Assembly: GCF_009184395.1 (NCBI RefSeq)
Contig: NZ_WEIC01000002.1
Span: 1 to 64,000 of the forward strand
Source of the DNA: Amylibacter sp. SFDW26
Lineage (GTDB): Bacteria; Pseudomonadota; Alphaproteobacteria; Rhodobacterales; Rhodobacteraceae
DNA: 64,000 bases
Reading direction: 5' to 3'
In this document: positions 20,797-31,869 of the stretch, one piece after another
Numbering within the stretch: the first letter of the stretch is position 1
Layout: each line of letters starts with the position of its first letter
The notes under the pieces: generated by a model
Told to the model about the DNA's origin: nothing
The model's input: the letters and a program-made list of their open reading frames with translations, nothing else
Database searches by the model: none
Made by a program: the position numbers and the translations under genes

Positions 20797-21990
20797 ATGA
20801 AATATGCATCCGTTACAGACCGTTTGGCAGATTTGGGCGGGCAAAAATGGGAAATACACGCCCTTGCCCGCAAACTTGTAAGCGAAGGTCACGATATTGT
20901 TGAGCTGACGATTGGCGAACCAGATGTGTCAACACCATCAGAGTTAATTCAGATCGCATCAAATGCTATGATCAATGGGCGCACTGGCTATTCCAACGGC
21001 AGCGGCGAAGCATCATTACTTGCAGCACTTTCAGAACGATATTCCACGCGCCTTGGTCGTAAAATAAATACGGATCAATTCTTATGTTTACCAGGCACGC
21101 AAACATCACTTTACACTGTACTTATGGGTTTAACCGAAACAGGTGATGAAGTGTTGGTTGGCGACCCTATGTATGCAACATACGAGGGCGTCATTGCTGC
21201 AGGCGGAGCCACTGTTGTACCTGTTCCTTTAAAACCAGAAAATGGCTTTCGCATTACCGCCGCAGATATTGAAAAACGGATCACATCCAAAAGCCGTGCG
21301 ATATTGCTAAACACACCGCACAACCCGACGGGGGCTATCTTATCGAAACAGGATATCTTGGATATCTGCCTGCTTGCCCAAAAACATGACCTTTGGATCG
21401 TATCGGATGAGGTCTATGAAGAGATGGTTTATGATGGGGAAGTTTTCACATCCCCTCTATCCTTCCCAGAGTTCTCTGATCGTGTTGTTGCAGTCTCTTC
21501 GATTTCAAAATCACACGCAGCCCCTGGATTTCGCAGCGGTTGGTGTGTGGGATCAGCTGAATTCAAAGCACGGTTATTACCGCTTGCTGAAACCATGTTG
21601 TTTGGCAATCAACCATTCATTGCGGATATGACGGCAGAAGCCGTATCAAAGCCATCCGCAGCCGCCATAGATATGACTGCACGCTTTTCACGACGTGCAG
21701 ATATGGTGTTTGACGCCTTAAACAACGTTTCAGGTTTGCAGGCGCATCGCCCGCAAGCTGGGATGTTTATGCTGCTGAATGTTGCTTCTACTGGTCTGAC
21801 AGGCAAAGAATTTGCTTTGGATCTGTTGGAAAATGGGGGGGTCGCTGTCATGCCTGGCGATTCATTTGGCACTGCTTTAACCGATTGGGTGCGACTTGGG
21901 TTAACCACTGATGATGAAAGCCTTATGAAAGCATGCCAGCGCATCGTGGATTACGTTTCCAATCGCAATACCAACAAAGGTGCTGCATGA
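20797..21990 (+). CDS. aruH: Class I/II aminotransferase, arginine:pyruvate transaminase-like
   Basis: The 397-residue protein is a fold-type I PLP enzyme. It shows NTPHNPTG near residue 172, SDEVYEE near 203, and the PLP lysine in SISKSHA (Lys238), with GFRSGW just after. On its own it would be only a general aminotransferase. The next gene is a ThDP decarboxylase of the AruI type, and the AruH-AruI pair converts L-arginine to 2-ketoarginine and then 4-guanidinobutyraldehyde in Pseudomonas. The ATG at 20797 has GGGG upstream. The next gene overlaps its stop as ATGA. Substrate assignment is from context and needs assay. Confidence 0.7.
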   Translation: MKYASVTDRLADLGGQKWEIHALARKLVSEGHDIVELTIGEPDVSTPSELIQIASNAMINGRTGYSNGSGEASLLAALSERYSTRLGRKINTDQFLCLPGTQTSLYTVLMGLTETGDEVLVGDPMYATYEGVIAAGGATVVPVPLKPENGFRITAADIEKRITSKSRAILLNTPHNPTGAILSKQDILDICLLAQKHDLWIVSDEVYEEMVYDGEVFTSPLSFPEFSDRVVAVSSISKSHAAPGFRSGWCVGSAEFKARLLPLAETMLFGNQPFIADMTAEAVSKPSAAAIDMTARFSRRADMVFDALNNVSGLQAHRPQAGMFMLLNVASTGLTGKEFALDLLENGGVAVMPGDSFGTALTDWVRLGLTTDDESLMKACQRIVDYVSNRNTNKGAA

Positions 21991-23564
21991 AAAGCATCGG
22001 TGAAACACTGATTGATCAGCTTCAGGAACATGATGCAGAGGTTGTATTTGGCATTCCGGGGGTTCATACGGTCGAACTGTACCGCGGCCTATCTTCTTCA
22101 AACATTCGCCACATCACCCCACGCCATGAACAAGGTGCAGGCTTTATGGCAGATGGCTATGCCCGTGTTTCGGGAAAAACGGGCATCGCTTTTGTCATCA
22201 CTGGTCCCGGCCTGACAAACATCCTGACACCTATGGGGCAAGCACGTGCAGATAGTGTGCCTATGCTTGTCGTATCCAGTGTGAATGCCACCTATAATTT
22301 GGGTCTCGGCTTGGGGCATCTACATGAGCTGCCCGATCAGTTGAAAATGGCGCAAACAGTTGCGCTATCCTCTGAACAAGTCACCAAGGCCGCTGAATTA
22401 GTGCCCGCTGTGGACAACGCTTATCGCATCTTAAATACAGAACGCGGCGGCCCTGTTCATATTGAAATCCCGCTAGATGTGATGGCACATCCATTCGATC
22501 ATAATCCCAAAGAACACACGGCATCATCAAAGCCGTACACACCCATTGATCAAATAAAAGCCGCTGTTGATCTGTTAGAAACAGCCAAATCACCCGTTAT
22601 TATTGCTGGTGGCGGGGCAAAGCACTCAGGCGATTTAATTACACAGCTTGCAGACAGTCTGGACGCCCCTGTCGTGCAGACCACAAATGCACGTGGCATC
22701 ATGCATAAACATCCTTTGGGTATTCCTGCCAGTCCAAGTCTTGCTGCAGTACGTTCATTACTAAAACAGGCCGATGTTGTGTTGGGCATTGGAACAGAAG
22801 TTGGGCCAACAGATTTTGATATGTATCAGAACGGGGAATTCCCTAAGCTATCCCGTTTTATCCGTATCGATATCAGTTCTGAACAATTAGCGCGCCATGA
22901 TACCACGATTGGAATTTGTGGACGCGTAGAGGATATATTGCCAGAGTTGCTTTCTATGCTTCCATCAGAACTTAAATCTGATGGCTTAAACCGCGCATCA
23001 ACGACTAGGGATGCAGCCTATGCAGAGCTTACAGGTGATATGCGTGAACAAATAGGTTGTCTTGAAACCATACGTGACGCCTATCCAAATGCAATTGTTG
23101 TGGGGGATTCCACACAACCCATCTATGCAGGCAATCTATACTATGATCACGACCGTGCAGGTGGATGGTTTAATGCGGCAACAGGCTTTGGTGCGCTTGG
23201 ATACGGTATTCCTGCTGCAATCGGTGCCGCAATCGCTGATCCAAAAACGCAGGTCATATGTCTTACGGGTGATGGCGGCGCTCAGTTTACATTACCAGAG
23301 TTGATGACTGCCAAAGATGAAAAGCTGCCAATCCTCTTTATCGTTTGGAACAACAACGGCTACCGCGAAATAGAAACATCTATGATTGATGCTGGTGTAG
23401 ATGTTGTTGGCTGCGATCCAAACGCACCCGATTTCAAACACGTCGCGGCCTCTTGCGGGATATCGTATCAATCCTGCACCTTGGACGATGGCACTTTGGA
23501 AACCACATTAAAATCAGCAGATATGACAAATGGCCCTGCCATGATTGAAATTAAAATCGCCTAG
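21987..23564 (+). CDS. aruI: Thiamine-diphosphate decarboxylase, 5-guanidino-2-oxopentanoate decarboxylase-like
   Basis: The 525-residue protein has the three-domain layout of acetolactate-synthase-like ThDP enzymes. The catalytic glutamate lies in RHEQGAGFMADGYARVSG near residue 50, and the ThDP-binding GDGG...NN motif is near residues 430-460 (LTGDGGAQFTLPEL then FIVWNNNGYREI). The start overlaps the aminotransferase stop (ATGA), so the two are translationally coupled. With that neighbour the best match is 2-ketoarginine decarboxylase (AruI). Other 2-oxoacid decarboxylase or synthase activities cannot be excluded. Confidence 0.7.
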   Translation: MKSIGETLIDQLQEHDAEVVFGIPGVHTVELYRGLSSSNIRHITPRHEQGAGFMADGYARVSGKTGIAFVITGPGLTNILTPMGQARADSVPMLVVSSVNATYNLGLGLGHLHELPDQLKMAQTVALSSEQVTKAAELVPAVDNAYRILNTERGGPVHIEIPLDVMAHPFDHNPKEHTASSKPYTPIDQIKAAVDLLETAKSPVIIAGGGAKHSGDLITQLADSLDAPVVQTTNARGIMHKHPLGIPASPSLAAVRSLLKQADVVLGIGTEVGPTDFDMYQNGEFPKLSRFIRIDISSEQLARHDTTIGICGRVEDILPELLSMLPSELKSDGLNRASTTRDAAYAELTGDMREQIGCLETIRDAYPNAIVVGDSTQPIYAGNLYYDHDRAGGWFNAATGFGALGYGIPAAIGAAIADPKTQVICLTGDGGAQFTLPELMTAKDEKLPILFIVWNNNGYREIETSMIDAGVDVVGCDPNAPDFKHVAASCGISYQSCTLDDGTLETTLKSADMTNGPAMIEIKIA

Positions 23565-23587
23565 GCGGACACCATGGAGATATGACA

Positions 23588-24370
23588 ATGGCAGAAACAT
23601 CATATGAATTCACACGCGCAATCACACGCGCGCCTTGTAAAAGTATCATTGATGGCTTGCGCGCTGTTGATATCGGTACGCCTGATTTGGATCAAATGCG
23701 TGCAGATCATGAATTATATGTGGCGACGTTAAAAGAAACAGGCGCAACTGTTCTTGAATTGCCTGCGGTTGATGATTTTCCAGATTCCGTTTTCGTAGAA
23801 GACACCGCATTATGCCTACCCCAAGGTGCCGTTTTAATGCGCCCCGGCGCCCCATCGCGTATGGGAGAGGTCGCTCATATGGCACCGCATTTGCGCGAAC
23901 TTTATGACGATGTTCGTGAAATCAAAGGCCCAGGTCATATCGAAGGCGGAGACATCTTAACCACATCAAGAGAAATCTTAGTGGGATTATCAGAACGCAC
24001 AGATATGGAAGGCGTCGAGGAATTACGCGCGCTTGTGAAAGATTGGGGACACACAGTGCGTGTCGTTCACACACCCGAAGGCGTGTTACATTTCAAAACA
24101 GATTGCTCACTGTTGGATGCAGATACAATTCTATCCACCAAACGCCTTGCCGTTTCTGGGTGCTTTAAAGATTACCGTGTTTTGCATACAGCTGACGGCG
24201 AAGAAGCTTGCGCCAATGCAATTCGTTTCAATCAATTCGTCCTGATGCCAGCAGGCTTTCCAAATACACGCGATATGTTGCAGGAAAACGGATACCAAGT
24301 CCGCGAAATCGGCAATACAGAATGCGCCAAGTTGGATGGTGGCATGTCCTGCCTGTCGCTTAGGTTCTAA
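23588..24370 (+). CDS. Dimethylargininase (DDAH) family amidinohydrolase
   Basis: The 260-residue protein matches dimethylarginine dimethylaminohydrolases, which release methylamines from methylated arginine to give citrulline. The catalytic set is present in order: Glu119 in HIEGGDIL, His168 in GVLHFKTDC and Cys255 in GGMSCLSL near the C-terminus, close to the E114/H162/C249 positions of the Pseudomonas enzyme. The ATG at 23588 has GGAGA upstream at good spacing, and another ATG two codons earlier is too close. It is the last gene of the TetR operon, and its stop overlaps the convergent oxyR stop. A related amidinohydrolase role on arginine or a guanidino product is possible. Confidence 0.8.
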   Translation: MAETSYEFTRAITRAPCKSIIDGLRAVDIGTPDLDQMRADHELYVATLKETGATVLELPAVDDFPDSVFVEDTALCLPQGAVLMRPGAPSRMGEVAHMAPHLRELYDDVREIKGPGHIEGGDILTTSREILVGLSERTDMEGVEELRALVKDWGHTVRVVHTPEGVLHFKTDCSLLDADTILSTKRLAVSGCFKDYRVLHTADGEEACANAIRFNQFVLMPAGFPNTRDMLQENGYQVREIGNTECAKLDGGMSCLSLRF

Positions 24371-25263
24371 TGCAAGCCCTCAGCCGATTTCTTTACAAGT
24401 TCAGAAATTAGTAGAAACTGTTCTGTCAATGGACTCGCTTTGCGCCAGATCATACCGATTGTACGAGAAGGTTGTTTTCCCTTAAATCGTGCCGCAGAAA
24501 CTGGCGCAGAGCGTGTTTCAACGGCAACGGCCATTTCGGGTATAAGTGTAACACCAATACCTGTTCCGACCATTTGAACAAGTGTTGATAAAGAGCTTCC
24601 ATCAAGACCCTCCCGTGGCAATCCAGAGCGAATATTGCAAAATGACAATGCTTGGTCTCTAAAGCAATGCCCCTCTTCTAAAAGCAGCAATCGCATTTCA
24701 CGCAAAGATGCGCTGTCAGGGACTGGTTTTTCGGCATCTGCATTACTGCGCACGAGAACGAAGTCTTCCTTAAATAGTTCAACTTCAGTTAAAACTGGCT
24801 CAGATATAGGTAGAGCTACGATTGCTGCATCCAGCTTACCATCTTCCAACTCTTGGATAAGTTTTTCTGTTAGAGTTTCTCGCACTTGTATTTCTAGGGT
24901 TGGGTAAGTCTGCGTCAGATTTCCAATAATTGCTGGTAATAGATAAGGCGCAATTGTGGGGATTACACCAATACGCAGCTGCCGCATCATGCCATCTGTT
25001 GAAGCTCTGGCCAGATCACCCAGCTCGTCAACAGATTGCAGAATATCGCGAACACGAACGGCGAACTGTTCACCGAAATTTGTTAATCTAATTTTTCGAG
25101 GGGCACGTTCAAATAGATCCGTTCCCAATGTTTCTTCCAGTTCTTTAATCTGCATAGACAAAGCTGGTTGCGAAATAGCGCAGGCATCAGCGGCATGCCC
25201 AAAATGCCCATGTCGTGCCAAAGCTTCAAAATATCGAAAGTGTTTGAGCGTTAAGTTTTTCAT
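24367..25263 (-). CDS. oxyR: Hydrogen peroxide sensor OxyR (LysR family)
   Basis: The 298-residue LysR-type regulator has an N-terminal helix-turn-helix (FEALARHGHFGHAADACAIS) and the two redox cysteines of OxyR in GHCFRDQALSFC (Cys200 and Cys209), the same spacing as the C199/C208 pair of E. coli. It activates peroxide defence when these form a disulfide. It is divergent from katG, its expected target, with 144 bp between. Its stop codon overlaps that of the dimethylargininase gene on the other strand. Confidence 0.93.
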   Translation of the reverse strand: MKNLTLKHFRYFEALARHGHFGHAADACAISQPALSMQIKELEETLGTDLFERAPRKIRLTNFGEQFAVRVRDILQSVDELGDLARASTDGMMRQLRIGVIPTIAPYLLPAIIGNLTQTYPTLEIQVRETLTEKLIQELEDGKLDAAIVALPISEPVLTEVELFKEDFVLVRSNADAEKPVPDSASLREMRLLLLEEGHCFRDQALSFCNIRSGLPREGLDGSSLSTLVQMVGTGIGVTLIPEMAVAVETRSAPVSAARFKGKQPSRTIGMIWRKASPLTEQFLLISELVKKSAEGLH

Positions 25264-27603
<2,340 letters not shown>

Positions 27604-27645
27604 TCCACATTAACGATAAGTGAGCTTAGAACTTCTTATTTAAAA

Positions 27646-27681
27646 AATGACGGCGTTTCAAAATATTGAAGCGCCGTCATT
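27646..27681. terminator. Terminator between katG and the Zrg-type operon
   Basis: A 16-bp stem with one G-T pair (AATGACGGCGTTTCAA against TTGAAGCGCCGTCATT) has a 4-base loop. On the minus strand it is followed by TTTTTTA, so it best ends the zinc operon. katG converges on it from the plus side. Confidence 0.9.
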
Positions 27682-27732
27682 CTGAGTGTCGATCCTAAGG
27701 GCAAGCGCGTAATTTAAAATGCATGCGAATAA

Positions 27733-28245
27733 CTATCTTTTGTAAGGAACAATCTGATCTGCAGCTAGAGAATAAGAAACTTTTGCAAGCTGAGTAGACG
27801 TTGATGCAGTTCCAAATTGTCCAATCACATTTACAGCTTCATATAGCCCTGTATTTTCATATGGCTTTTCTGTCGTAACAAAAACCAATTGATTGGCTGG
27901 AGGTGGCGGCACATGTACACAGGCGCCCACAAAAGGCACGAGAATAAATGCACTCACACCTGTTCCTGAATAATCGATAGGAACGATATAACCTGGTATG
28001 CGAACAATCTGACCATTCCATTCGGTACGTGTCCCAAATGACTTGGGTTGTTGGCTCATAGGGTTCTTAAGTTCGTGATCTATTAGGCTTTGTAGCAATG
28101 GTGGGGTAGAAACTTGTCCATCAGGTAAAAGATCCGACCAATCCAGATCAATGAAATCTTTGGCCCAAGCGACCTGTGGCGATGCAGTTAATGCACTTAT
28201 GCCCGCCAGAACAGCTCTGCGATTTAAACCAAGATTACCACACAT
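27733..28245 (-). CDS. DUF3299 periplasmic protein, second copy
   Basis: The 170-residue protein has a signal-like N-terminus (GLNRRAVLAGISALTASPQVAWA) and the DUF3299 core with GYIVPIDY, AFILVPFVGACVHVPPPPANQ and LYEAVNVIGQF. The same core is in the gene just upstream, so the two are tandem paralogues. DUF3299 proteins accompany Zrg-type zinc transporters in Vibrio, and a periplasmic role in metal delivery is inferred. The start overlaps the upstream gene by 11 bp; the ATG at 28245 was chosen because it gives the signal sequence. It is last in the operon, 51 bp before the terminator. Confidence 0.75.
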   Translation of the reverse strand: MCGNLGLNRRAVLAGISALTASPQVAWAKDFIDLDWSDLLPDGQVSTPPLLQSLIDHELKNPMSQQPKSFGTRTEWNGQIVRIPGYIVPIDYSGTGVSAFILVPFVGACVHVPPPPANQLVFVTTEKPYENTGLYEAVNVIGQFGTASTSTQLAKVSYSLAADQIVPYKR

Positions 28246-28738
28246 AGATATCCATCTTGTCCGCTGTAAGTGTATAGCCAGTTTGCGCAATCTCAGTGGC
28301 TTGCAACTCATGCTCCAATCGTCCAGTCACCCAAACGGCCTCCCATAAGTCGTCATTGGGCCATGGTATCTTACTCGTGACAAAAACCAGTTGATTTGGC
28401 GGTGGTGGCGGTGTGTGAATACATGCGCCAACATACGGCACTAAAATAAAACTAGTGACACCTTTTGTAGACATATCAATAGGAATAATAAAACCAGGCA
28501 TCTTGATATATTTACCATTCAAATCATCATTCAGCTTTGTAGCATTGGCATCAAAGATAGGGCGCCATGTATCGTTTTCCACGTCCCGTTCACCTTCACC
28601 AATAATCTCAGAATATGGTACACCTGGGGGGATAAGATCATCCCAAGTGATTTCGCTTGGTGTTACCGCAAAAGCGGTTCGTGGAAACGTTGCGAAAGCT
28701 GTCGCAGCAGTTACAAGGCTACGGCGCGATATATTCAT
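28235..28738 (-). CDS. DUF3299 periplasmic protein, first copy
   Basis: The 167-residue protein has a signal peptide with an arginine pair (MNISRRSLVTAATAFATF), compatible with Tat or Sec export. The core includes GFIIPIDMSTKGVTSFILV, GACIHTPPPPPNQ and LWEAVWVTGRL, closely matching the next gene. It follows the ABC permease after 17 bp and overlaps the second copy. Keeping two copies in one operon suggests a heteromeric or division-of-labour role. The biochemical activity is not known. Confidence 0.75.
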   Translation of the reverse strand: MNISRRSLVTAATAFATFPRTAFAVTPSEITWDDLIPPGVPYSEIIGEGERDVENDTWRPIFDANATKLNDDLNGKYIKMPGFIIPIDMSTKGVTSFILVPYVGACIHTPPPPPNQLVFVTSKIPWPNDDLWEAVWVTGRLEHELQATEIAQTGYTLTADKMDIYVW

Positions 28739-28755
28739 CTTCTCATACCTTTCAC

Positions 28756-30006
28756 TTAAATTTTGACCATCATACCATCGACCAAAGATAAACGATAGGC
28801 TCTTAATGCAGGTACTAAGCTCACAATTGCGCTAGCAGCTATTACGGCGAGCAACACACATACTTCGCGTGCGGTAGGTGCGTCGATCGGAAGCCAAAGC
28901 CCAAACGCACTATCGACAAGAGGCTGTGCTATTGCTAGCCCCACATAAAGGAATACAAGACCAAGCACCGCTCCGATTGCAGCCATTAAACTAGCCTCTA
29001 ACACCAGCAACCCAAGAATCACGCGCGGGCGCGCACCCATAGCTCGAAAGATGGCCATCTCACGACGGCGCTCATTCAAGCTAGAAAAGATTGTTGCCAT
29101 CATTCCTATGAGGGCTGTGATAACAACCATTCCAGAAACACCGATCAATGCCGTTTCTGCGATGCCGACGATTTGCCAAAGCTCTTGTAAGGCAACGCCT
29201 GGTAAAACCGCCAGAAGCGGCTCTTGTTTGTATTCATTAATCGCTCGTTGCAAACCGAATACTTGCAAACGACCTTTGACACCGACCAATGCTGCAGTTA
29301 CTGCTTGAGGCTGCAATTCCATCTGGCGGATAACGTCAGCAGGTGTAGACTTCCCTGGAATCTTGGCACCGCTTTTCCAATCGACATGAATAGCTTCAAT
29401 AGCCTCTAGGCTAACCATCACAGTACGATCAACTGGTGTGCCAGTTTTTTCCAATATACCAGAAATACGGAAAGGTTGGTCTTCATGTTCTGTAAACGAA
29501 GCTAAACCATGCGCAACTACAATCGGGTCACCAACTCGATAACCAAGTGTTGCAGCAACATCCGCCCCAATCACAGTATCGAAAAGGTCAGACATGACCG
29601 CACCATCTTTTAGCTTTATTGATTGGCCAGAACGATATTTATAACGATCAAAAAATGCAGTTGTCGTTCCCATTACACGAAATTGTCGATGACTATCGCC
29701 TAACGAAATTGGAACGATCCAATCCACTTCAGATCGTGCTGCAATATCTTGATAGCTTTCCCAGCTTAGGTTGCTCGTTGCATTACCAATTCTGAATACC
29801 GAATAAAGTAAAAGTTGCACAGAACCGGATCGTGCGCCAACAATCAAATCAGTGCCTGAGATTGTGTCGGCAAAACTAGCTTTTGCTCCAGTACGGACCT
29901 TCTCCACCCCCAGAAACAAAGCAACAGATAAAGCAATTGCTAAAATCGTCATTCCAACGGTCAATGCTCGTGCCATCAATGAGCCAAAGGCAAGACGAAA
30001 GATCAT
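28756..30006 (-). CDS. ABC transporter permease, MacB/FtsX type
   Basis: The 416-residue protein has one N-terminal membrane helix (about residues 10-30), a periplasmic domain of about 230 residues, and three C-terminal helices (starting near 285, 330 and 375), as in MacB/LolC-type permeases. The FtsX-like block INERRREMAIFRAMGARPRVI is clear. Such permeases usually move substrates between periplasm and membrane. Here the zur and ZrgA neighbours suggest a role in zinc acquisition, as for the Vibrio Zrg system. The start overlaps the ATPase stop (ATGA). Confidence 0.82.
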   Translation of the reverse strand: MIFRLAFGSLMARALTVGMTILAIALSVALFLGVEKVRTGAKASFADTISGTDLIVGARSGSVQLLLYSVFRIGNATSNLSWESYQDIAARSEVDWIVPISLGDSHRQFRVMGTTTAFFDRYKYRSGQSIKLKDGAVMSDLFDTVIGADVAATLGYRVGDPIVVAHGLASFTEHEDQPFRISGILEKTGTPVDRTVMVSLEAIEAIHVDWKSGAKIPGKSTPADVIRQMELQPQAVTAALVGVKGRLQVFGLQRAINEYKQEPLLAVLPGVALQELWQIVGIAETALIGVSGMVVITALIGMMATIFSSLNERRREMAIFRAMGARPRVILGLLVLEASLMAAIGAVLGLVFLYVGLAIAQPLVDSAFGLWLPIDAPTAREVCVLLAVIAASAIVSLVPALRAYRLSLVDGMMVKI

Positions 30007-30704
30007 GCTGATTGTCTTTCTACCTGAGATATATCCGACATCTGTACAACACGGTCAAATTGATCCGCTAACCGTGCATCATGACTTACCATTAAAAGCG
30101 TTGTGCTATGTGCCTTTGACTGCGCAAAAAGCAATTTTAGAAAAGTTGTTTGTGTCGCCGCATCAAGAGCAGACGTTGGCTCATCCGCAATAATTAAAGG
30201 GGGTTGCCCGATCAGTGCACGCGCAGTCGCAACTCGTTGTTGTTGCCCTACACTCAGCGTTCCCGCTCGAGCATCAATGACATCGCGAGGCAAGCCTAAG
30301 TCTTGGCATAGCTGCTTTGCCTCTTCCTTGGGCGTATTCACACGGCTACGACGTTCAGGCGCAAAATCTAAAGGCAGAAGAATATTATCTAAAACACTTG
30401 CATAAGGGAGAAGATTGAATTGTTGGAAAATCAAACCAATCTGTTCAGCACGAAATCTGTCTCGCTCACCAGCCGATAATGATGCAATATCAGTTCCTGA
30501 CACTGACACCATACCAAATTGCGCAGAAACCGTTCCACAAATCAAAGACAAAAGCGTTGATTTCCCTGAACCACTTTCACCTAGTAATAGAACCGTCTCG
30601 CCAGACGTCAGGTCGAATTCAGGAACCGTCAAGCCAAAAGAGAATCGCCCAGGCCAGCTGTAGCGAACATCTTTTAGCTTCAAAATAGATGCTTCTTCAA
30701 ACAA
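30003..30704 (-). CDS. ABC transporter ATP-binding protein, LolD/MacB type
   Basis: The 233-residue ATPase has Walker A GESGSGKST (near residue 41), the signature LSVGQQQRVATARAL, Walker B LIIADEPTSALD and a downstream switch histidine (MVSHDARLAD). The start is a TTG at 30702-30704 with AAGG nine bases upstream. No ATG lies near, so the rare start is likely real. It follows the zrgA-type gene after 11 bp and overlaps the permease start. The pair forms the motor of the transporter. Confidence 0.85.
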   Translation of the reverse strand: MFEEASILKLKDVRYSWPGRFSFGLTVPEFDLTSGETVLLLGESGSGKSTLLSLICGTVSAQFGMVSVSGTDIASLSAGERDRFRAEQIGLIFQQFNLLPYASVLDNILLPLDFAPERRSRVNTPKEEAKQLCQDLGLPRDVIDARAGTLSVGQQQRVATARALIGQPPLIIADEPTSALDAATQTTFLKLLFAQSKAHSTTLLMVSHDARLADQFDRVVQMSDISQVERQSA

Positions 30705-30715
30705 TACGGATTGCC

Positions 30716-31309
30716 TTAAAACATGCCACGCAAATCAAGCATTGGGTTATCACGCTCCACCTCAAATGCATTAGCACCTGTGTTAGATACAACCTGTACT
30801 TCAAGCTCTAACGCGTTTGGGAAAACGTCGAAATATGCAAATTTAATCTCAGAAACTGCAGCAGGTTCAGCGCATGTCAAAAGATATTCGGCATGGAATT
30901 CCGTGTGCCCACTTTCATCTTCATGTTTCTCATGATCAGCGTGATCTGCATGTTCGTCCTTATGCTCTTTGTCATGATTTGAATGGTCTTCTTCATGTGC
31001 ATCCTCGCTTTCCAATGCAGCGCTTGCTTGTACGACACTACATTTAGCCACAGCAGGTAAAACAAACAGGTCAAGTGGTACCGCTAATTTTGCAACTGCA
31101 GCATCAACTGCAGCACGGTCTTCTGAACTTTCAGCAGCATATTCAAAACCTACGATATCCGCACCTGGTGCATGTAACTCTATTGCAATCTGTTTATCAT
31201 CAAACGCAATATCCAACTGACCGACGCCATGTTCGTGTGCATCAACTTGGCGCGTTTCTTCAGCCACGGCTGGTGATACTGCAAGAGCTAAAAATAGGAG
31301 TGTTTTCAT
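30716..31309 (-). CDS. zrgA: His-rich DUF2796 periplasmic zinc protein (ZrgA-like)
   Basis: The 197-residue protein has a signal peptide (MKTLLFLALAVSPAVAEE), the DUF2796 opening HEHGVGQLDIAF, and a central loop (about residues 105-140) crowded with His, Asp and Glu (such as EDHSNHDKEHKDEH). ZrgA of Vibrio cholerae has the same plan and binds zinc for a Zur-controlled uptake system. A periplasmic zinc-binding component is therefore inferred. It lies 31 bp after zur and 11 bp before the ATPase. The His count alone could bind other divalent metals. Confidence 0.8.
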   Translation of the reverse strand: MKTLLFLALAVSPAVAEETRQVDAHEHGVGQLDIAFDDKQIAIELHAPGADIVGFEYAAESSEDRAAVDAAVAKLAVPLDLFVLPAVAKCSVVQASAALESEDAHEEDHSNHDKEHKDEHADHADHEKHEDESGHTEFHAEYLLTCAEPAAVSEIKFAYFDVFPNALELEVQVVSNTGANAFEVERDNPMLDLRGMF

Positions 31310-31340
31310 TTCTAAAATCCTTTAGTTTTCATGATAAATT

Positions 31341-31727
31341 TCAAGTACTGCATCGCCGACACTGGCCATGAATTTCAACGATATGACGCGCAGCATTAAA
31401 TTTGCTTTTAGCCGAAATTTCTGACAATTCTGAAAGTAACTGTGTCCCATTATGCTCCTCGACAGTTCCACAGCCTTCACAAATAGCAAGTACAGGAACA
31501 GAAGAATCATGATTACAACGGCAAGGCACAAAAGCTTTAATGGATTCTAGTTTATGAGCCCGCCCCTGATCTGTCAGCGCAGCCAAAGCCCGGTAAACTG
31601 TAGGTGCCGCAAGATCAGGTTCATCTAGCTTCATATGATCCAAAATAGCATACGCTGTCATGGGCTTATCATGCTTTTGCAAGACACCTAAAACATCTAA
31701 TTGCCGTGTTGCTGCTTGCTTACGCAC
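31341..31727 (-). CDS. zur: Fur-family zinc regulator Zur
   Basis: The 128-residue protein has a winged helix (about residues 10-65, with DLAAPTVYRALAALTDQGR) and the two structural-zinc cysteine pairs CEGC and CRRC near residues 81 and 123. The GTG start (31725-31727) is the only in-frame choice that gives full length; an ATG upstream is out of frame. It heads the Zrg-type operon, which places it with Zur rather than Fur. The palindrome at 31755-31778 lies just upstream, so it probably represses its own operon when zinc is plentiful. Confidence 0.85.
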   Translation of the reverse strand: MRKQAATRQLDVLGVLQKHDKPMTAYAILDHMKLDEPDLAAPTVYRALAALTDQGRAHKLESIKAFVPCRCNHDSSVPVLAICEGCGTVEEHNGTQLLSELSEISAKSKFNAARHIVEIHGQCRRCST

Positions 31728-31754
31728 TTTATGTTATCCATTTTAGCTTGAATG

Positions 31755-31778
31755 TTTGTTATTTTATAAAGTAACAAA
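31755..31778 (-). promoter_or_regulatory. Near-perfect Zur-box palindrome before zur
   Basis: The 24-bp element has perfect 7-base arms TTTGTTA and TAACAAA around TTTTATAAAG, itself 8 of 10 symmetric. The TGTTA-N10-TAACA layout fits proteobacterial Zur boxes. It ends 28 bp before the zur start and is the only such site seen in the window. Confidence 0.8.
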
Positions 31779-31869
31779 TGACAACATAAGAATAGAAACA
31801 AAGAGCTTGCGGCATATTTCAGCGCATATATTTCATATGATATAATTGTACTCCTCATAACTTTTTTGA

